From Chloromonas sp. AAM2 (Eukaryota > Chlorophyta > Chlorophyceae > Chlamydomonadales > Chlamydomonadaceae), in NCBI GenBank assembly GCA_004335635.1, contig QAXH01006562.1:346-64345 (forward strand): 64,000 nucleotides of DNA, written 5' to 3'. Positions 59,533-64,000 of the stretch are shown here, piece after piece. Under the pieces are notes generated by a model. The model saw nothing but the letters and a program-made list of their open reading frames with translations, searched no databases and was not told the DNA's origin. Position 1 is the first letter of the stretch; each line of letters begins with the position of its first letter. The translations under genes and the position numbers were made by a program.

Positions 59533-59932
59533 ATGTCGAGGGAATGTCTTGGCCTCCGCAGATCTATTCAGAAGCTTGGCATGTCACACAGAGCACAAGA
59601 GCTCTTCCACAAGCGTGGGTATGAGCTGAAGTGGTGCCTGGTGGCTGCCAAGGATGTTGGGGCTCCTCATGTGCGCAGACGCTTCTTCTGTTTGGCCCAA
59701 CGGCCAGGCTTTGAGCTTGACCCGGCAAGGACAAACAACACACCTCGCCAGCTGTCACAGCCCCCGTGCAGTCCCAGGTGTGGGCTACGCCACGCTATGG
59801 CTGCACCAGCGCCAGCAAGAGCGCACACTGAGGGACCTGCCCACCCAGGTAAGGTTTGAGCGGCGCACTCCCATGAGGCACACTGGCGTGATCAATGCAG
59901 CATGGGTGGAGTGGTTGATGGGCTATGGGTAA
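59533..59932 (+). pseudogene. C5-DNA methyltransferase C-terminal remnant
   Basis: The stretch reads HKRGYELKWCLVAAKDVGAP then HVRRRFFCLAQRPGFEL, matching the motif VIII region of cytosine-5 DNA methyltransferases (consensus VSAADFGVPQRRERLF). Further on, WATPRYG appears in a second frame. DLPTQVRF and GVINAAWVEWLMGYG, the typical motif IX-X region, appear in a third frame. The three pieces lie within 400 bp in three frames without obvious introns between them. The catalytic Pro-Cys motif IV and SAM motif I were not found upstream. A decayed copy is the simplest reading; an unrecognised intron-rich gene is the alternative. The lineage (host, phage-like or viral-like) cannot be told from this fragment. 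Confidence 0.5.
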
Positions 59933-60225
59933 GGGTGGACCAGCCTTTAGTCCTTTTCTTCTTCTCCTTCTCACGCGTGAGAAAACTGATCTCCGAGGAC
60001 CCCGGATCGATTGATCCTTCAATTGACTGTCGAAGTCGAACAAGCTTCTTTTCTTCAAAATCGCATACAATCGCAGTCCCTAGGTGAGCACAGCAACCCA
60101 ACCTCATGGACCAACCTCAAAGACTCATGGAGTGGACTGACGATGAGGTACATCAACCAAGAATGCAGATTACCCAAGCCTGATGCTCATGTCCTGGTTG
60201 ACCTTGAATTGATTGCAGGTCCACC

Positions 60226-60441
60226 ATGAAGCAGGCAGCAAGGAAGCAGGCAACACTCGAATTCTTCTTCCAAAAGAAGAGGAAGAGCGATGAGGTAGGT
60301 GCAGGGAAGGAGCAGGTCGTGTTGTGTCCAGCCTTGTATGTCACCACCAGCTCAGAATTTTTGGCCCCAGAATTTGAATGTAAGCTCCCTGGAGGGTACC
60401 TAGGCCATTGCCAGGAAGAAACTGGCCTACTCCTGGTATAG
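60226..60441 (+). CDS. Short ORF with a PIP-box (possible terminal exon)
   Basis: The 71-codon frame begins MKQAARKQATLEFFFQKKRK. It contains QATLEFFF, which fits the PCNA-interacting peptide consensus Q-x-x-L-x-x-F-F, followed by a basic stretch. An acceptor-like TTGCAG lies just before it at about 60215, so it may be an exon rather than a separate gene. It follows the methyltransferase remnant by about 300 bp on the same strand. The rest of the ORF has no recognised motif. Confidence 0.35.
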   Translation: MKQAARKQATLEFFFQKKRKSDEVGAGKEQVVLCPALYVTTSSEFLAPEFECKLPGGYLGHCQEETGLLLV

Positions 60442-62691
60442 GTCAAAAGATACGGAAGTGCCTGCCTTCTGTGGCGAGGCACCATCGGCGTCTATGCTGT
60501 ACCACGAGGTTCCCTAGACTCCTTACAGCACTGTGTCTGTGTCCCCATCAGTTTGTGCCTTGTATCTGTCGCCTGTCTGGCTCTTGTTCAGTTGCTTCTC
60601 CTGTTCTGTACAATGCCAAAGGCTATGCCTTGATCCTGCCCAGCACAAACCGCTCTTGACGTCAGCCCCAACAGTATTGTGTGTGCTTTGTGCCTTGTTG
60701 TTTGGAGTGGTTGGGGCGGTTGCTCTTGCCCCGGCTGCCCCAATCTTGTCTCTGATGTGCATCAGGCCGCCGCTGGCGACAGATGACAGGTTGAATGATG
60801 GCCACAGGAGCCACCGCCTGGCGTCAGTGACCGGGTACACAATGCATTACAGGCAAGGCCACGGCCCCGGCCTTGGCGATACTAAGAAAGACATGAAGGT
60901 TGAGGGCATGCAGCGGGGGAAGAGCATCAGAATACTGAAATCACTCGGTTTGCTGCCTACATACGGACTAATCACGTGTCAGGTATATGACTTGTTGAAT
61001 GTTGTTGATTTTGATATGGTGGTCAGTCGAATGTACTTCAGAAGGGTTATCCCACGCCGTAGATTCGGTCCAGGATACCAACCTGCTCATCCGTGGTTTG
61101 TTCATGCGAGTCAAAAGACTAGTGATTACCCCCCCCCCCCCCCCCCCCACACACACACACTCTGAGTTTACGGCTTCCCAGAACTGGCAAACATCTTTTT
61201 TTTTGGCCACCACCATTACAATCGCGATTTGTCATAATCCCATTCACATGTATGTTGGACGGGTTGGAGACCCTCCCGGCATGTGATCAATACAGCCAGA
61301 TTTTTGTTGACTTGGTTGTGCTGTATGTTGTGCTGTGTGGTGTCTTGGTGCAAAGCGTGCAAACGCTGCTTGATTGCCTGCATGATTCACGGAGGCCTAT
61401 TGCTGTCCTTCTAGCTCACCAGTGCTTTGGGGTGTCTGGCTGCCCTGAGCTGTGACTTGCTGTGCATTAGCAGCGGCCATGGCGTCCGGCGGGTTTCATC
61501 AAAACGTTATCAAAACGAAAGAATCTGGTCATGACAATTACAATCAGGAGGTGCACCATCCCCTTACGAAATGTTGTGAATGCCACCCCCCCACGAAATG
61601 ACCCCTACGGATTGCATGCTTTCTCAAGAACACTCATTCCCCTCCCCTTGCTAGTATCACCTCCAGGCCACATACTGTAAGCCTTTATACTGCCGCGATT
61701 TCAGAGCCTAATACTAGCGCGATTGTAGAGCGGGCAAGTACGAGGCTATGCGATTTGCAGGAAGGCAACAAGGGGCCGCTGCTAGTTCGGAAAGGCGTTT
61801 ACAGCCATGTCGGCTTGGTGAGCGCCTGGCACGTCACCTTGCTGCTGCTGTATTCAGGACACATCAGAGCGAACAACATAAGAGCTCTGACGCTCATGCC
61901 GATGGGCCAAGCTAGAAGAACGCTGTCAACTGACTTTGTGTAACTTTATGCTGTAGGCAGACACGCCCCACGTTGCACGCTGCATTGCGGAGGTTCAGGT
62001 CTTACTTAAGCGTGGAATCGCAAGCATAGTTTTCTTTTCTGGTGGAACTTCACCGAGTCTTCGAAATGCCCCCCACGAAACGCTCCCGCTCCTTCCATCT
62101 ACCACTGTCACTTGGCGCCAGGTGGCGGATATTGAAGCAGTGTTCGGAGGCATCTTGGTTGCCCAGTGCAGGTTTACCAGTGCAAGATCTGCATGATCCC
62201 GCCCGTAGACACTCTCCATGTGCTGCGCATACGGTCACTGCTGCAGTGCTGCACCTGCGCTCTTGGACAACTTCAACGCCCTGCTTTCTTTGTTCGCTTG
62301 TTCGTTTGGTTTTGAATTTCTGCTTTGCATAGCACCCCAACATCCATGCTAGTCAACCACCAAATGCACAGTTGGCATAGATGTGCCACTATGGAGCCTC
62401 GTACGAGCAAGCGCATCGCGAACGACCCTGCAGACAGGGATACTGAAAACACAGGCTTGGTGAAGAAAGTCAGGAGCACTTCCAGAATCGCAAAGAGTCG
62501 AGGGACAGAAAGGCCCGTGGCTAGAGTTCGGAGCATGGTGGTCCGTTGAGGCCCCCAATACCCAGCGTCAGGACCAAGTTCAGGGAGACCACCACTGGGG
62601 TTGCGAGTCACGTCACTCTGGTCCGGTCAGCATGATAGTATGCCATGGACTGTTTGGGGCGCACTACACTGTGACGACGTGACCTGACGTT
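60442..62691. other. Gene-poor region with poly-C tract and unassigned open frames
   Basis: A 210-codon plus-strand frame at 60533-61165 starts with hydrophobic Cys/Leu-rich sequence and ends in a repeat-encoded Pro/His tail; I cannot support it as a gene. A 20-nt C run followed by (AC)n is at 61129-61160, and an element B copy at 61175-61204. At 61957-62196 an ATG-less open stretch after a CTGTAG acceptor reads VARCIAEVQVLLKRGIASIV and VTWRQVADIEAVFGGILVAQ, looks coding and is unassigned. A basic frame lies at 62325-62549. No family was recognised. Confidence 0.35.
61175..61204 (+). repeat. Short dispersed element B, copy 8
   Basis: TCCCAGAACTGGCAAACATC followed by nine T. It lies about 15 bp after a poly-C/(AC)n tract. 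Confidence 0.75.
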
Positions 62692-64000
62692 TCACACAGT
62701 GAACGACACCCGGTCGTCCTGCACAAGTCTGCCCTGGATCAGCTCCTGGACTGTGACGTTGGCGGGGAAAGCCAGGTTAGCCACAATGCGCTCCGCTCCT
62801 TCAAAAGCCTACGAAGACACAGACACAGCATTGATATGGATGGAGCCTGTGTTCCTGACTGGATCTGCGAAGCCTGACTGGACGTAGGCTTCACTCACAA
62901 TGTGATTGCCACTTGCTGATAGTGTGACTGCAATTCTGGTGTCCAGAAGTCAGCTGTGAAGGGCTGTACCACCGGCAGACTTCCTCATTTCTCTGGCAAA
63001 GCAGATGCCTGACACGTTGCCCTGGATCCTCGGCTGTAGTACTGACATACACCTTTGCCTCTTGATTTCAAGCGTGTACTCCCACCATAAGTGAATCCAG
63101 CATGCTGGCCACATGCTGGGGGCTGACTGTACCAGGTCCACAGACAGCCACCCAGCCCTTCTACTGCTGTGTGCCGGCTTATTCTGTCATGTTCTTTGCA
63201 TTCCCCCAAGCAAATCCGGTACTGCCGCCACGTACCTGTGCCTTTGTGGTGGGTGTATATGTGATGATACACCTCATGCCCGCCCCCAAGGCGGCTTTGA
63301 GCCCTACAATGCTGTCCTCCACTACCACGCATTCAGAGGGCTGGACACCCATCATCTTGGCTGCTGTGAGGTAGATGGTGGGGTCAGGCTTGAGCTTGGG
63401 GACATCGTCGCCTGCATGCAAAACCCCGATATGTGCAAGAGACCGATGAGGCCGCCATCCATGCAATCCTTGCTGCATGTCACTGCAGAGAATGCGTGGC
63501 TCATGCGCCACTCACCAGCCAGGAAGCAGTCGAGTTCCTTGAAGCGCTTCTCGCCCAGCAAACAGGGCAGGCAGAACACCACGCTTGACTTGGTTGCCGC
63601 GCTGCACACGGCCACCTTGATCCCCGCGGCACGCGCCTCGTCCATCAACCGCAGCACACCGGGGCGCGGCTCAACCTCACCGCTTCTGCGCACCACACAG
63701 CACGTTTGCAGCAGCACTTGAGATGCATGCAGCACGGCGTAGGCGAGGGTTGAAAGCAAGTAGATTAACAAGAACGCTGTAGCCAGCTTTGAGATTGGAT
63801 GACAGTGTGCTTTCCAAGCAAGACCAGCAGATGCATGCCTGAGCTTCAAAGTCACGTAGGAAGAGGGGTTTGTGTGTCTGGTGCCCGTCATTGCGCCGTG
63901 ACTTGCATGCTGACTGACTTGGCCTCACACCCACCCAATCATATCCTGGTACTTGCGTGACTTCCACTCCTGCAGCTCGTCAATGATCTTGCCCTGCTCT
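62692..64000 (-). CDS. HAD-superfamily hydrolase, chloroplast CbbY/At4g39970-like (partial)
   Basis: HAD hydrolases of this subgroup are phosphatases acting on small phosphorylated compounds; the plant relatives are in the chloroplast. Only the C-terminal about 175 residues are in the window. Exons 64000-63935 (partial), 63685-63516, 63411-63236 and 62808-62692 join in frame. The sequence runs LQEWKSRKYQDMIGSGEVEP, RPGVLRLMDEARAAGIKVAV, CSAATKSSVVFCLPCLL (motif II, Ser/Thr), LDCFLAGDDVPKLKPDPTIY (motif III Lys) and CVVVEDSIVGLKAALGAG (motif IV). It ends DDRVSFTV. The nucleophile Asp motif I lies beyond the window edge. The match to plant chloroplast HAD proteins in SGxVEPRPGV is close. The exact substrate is not known from sequence. 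Confidence 0.92.

Noticed and set aside
60533..61165. 210-codon plus-strand ORF
   Set aside because: Composition is Cys/Leu-rich then Pro/His from the poly-C and AC repeats; no motif or splice support, so not called as a gene.

Overview
This is eukaryotic nuclear DNA, most likely from a green alga (Chlorophyta, plausibly Trebouxiophyceae). The reasons are short exons split by many introns of about 100-800 bp with GTGAGT-type donors and GCAG acceptors, GC-rich exons with TG/GT-rich introns, plastid-type proteins (a haem/chlorophyll pathway enzyme, a plant chloroplast-type HAD hydrolase), and low-complexity Ala/Pro/Gln-rich proteins. The lineage is inferred from gene content and style; no organelle or rRNA marker is present. 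Gene models were built by eye by joining exons that keep the reading frame across splice sites.

Layout. 0.5-3.9 kb (-): a five-exon, probably plastid-targeted, Ala/Pro/Lys repeat membrane protein. Its start faces, across about 0.3-0.4 kb, 4.2-8.8 kb (+): a nine-exon disordered protein with WQQQ, PGQQP and at least ten YGL-type motifs. 9.8-20.5 kb (+): a giant (about 1,900 aa) IQ-motif protein with long disordered parts. 21.5-31.1 kb (+): MCM8 helicase, 19 exons. 31.6-35.4 kb (+): a SET-domain methyltransferase, convergent with 36.0-37.3 kb (-): a small secreted thioredoxin/PDI-like protein. 37.3-39.7 kb: repeat-containing intergenic DNA. 39.7-41.7 kb (+): porphobilinogen deaminase. 42.8-44.0 kb (-): TRAPPC6/Trs33. 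44.1-44.7 kb: a minisatellite between inverted copies of a short dispersed element. 46.1-57.6 kb (+): a P4-type ATPase (lipid flippase), 26 exons. 57.6-62.7 kb: a gene-poor island with a hairpin element, copies of both dispersed repeat families, and a broken C5-DNA methyltransferase remnant next to a PIP-box ORF. 62.7-64.0 kb (-): the 3' part of a chloroplast-type HAD hydrolase.

The genes do not form a pathway. They are a typical mix of eukaryotic housekeeping functions: recombination (MCM8), tetrapyrrole synthesis (PBGD), vesicle tethering (TRAPPC6) and membrane asymmetry (P4-ATPase). The most novel material is (i) the YGL-repeat and KPGT-repeat proteins, (ii) a roughly 30-bp element seen nine times in both orientations, always beside a homopolymer run or in a degenerate form, (iii) a roughly 130-bp family with a shared 3' end and ragged 5' ends, and (iv) the methyltransferase remnant island. 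No CRISPR array, rRNA or tRNA was recognised.
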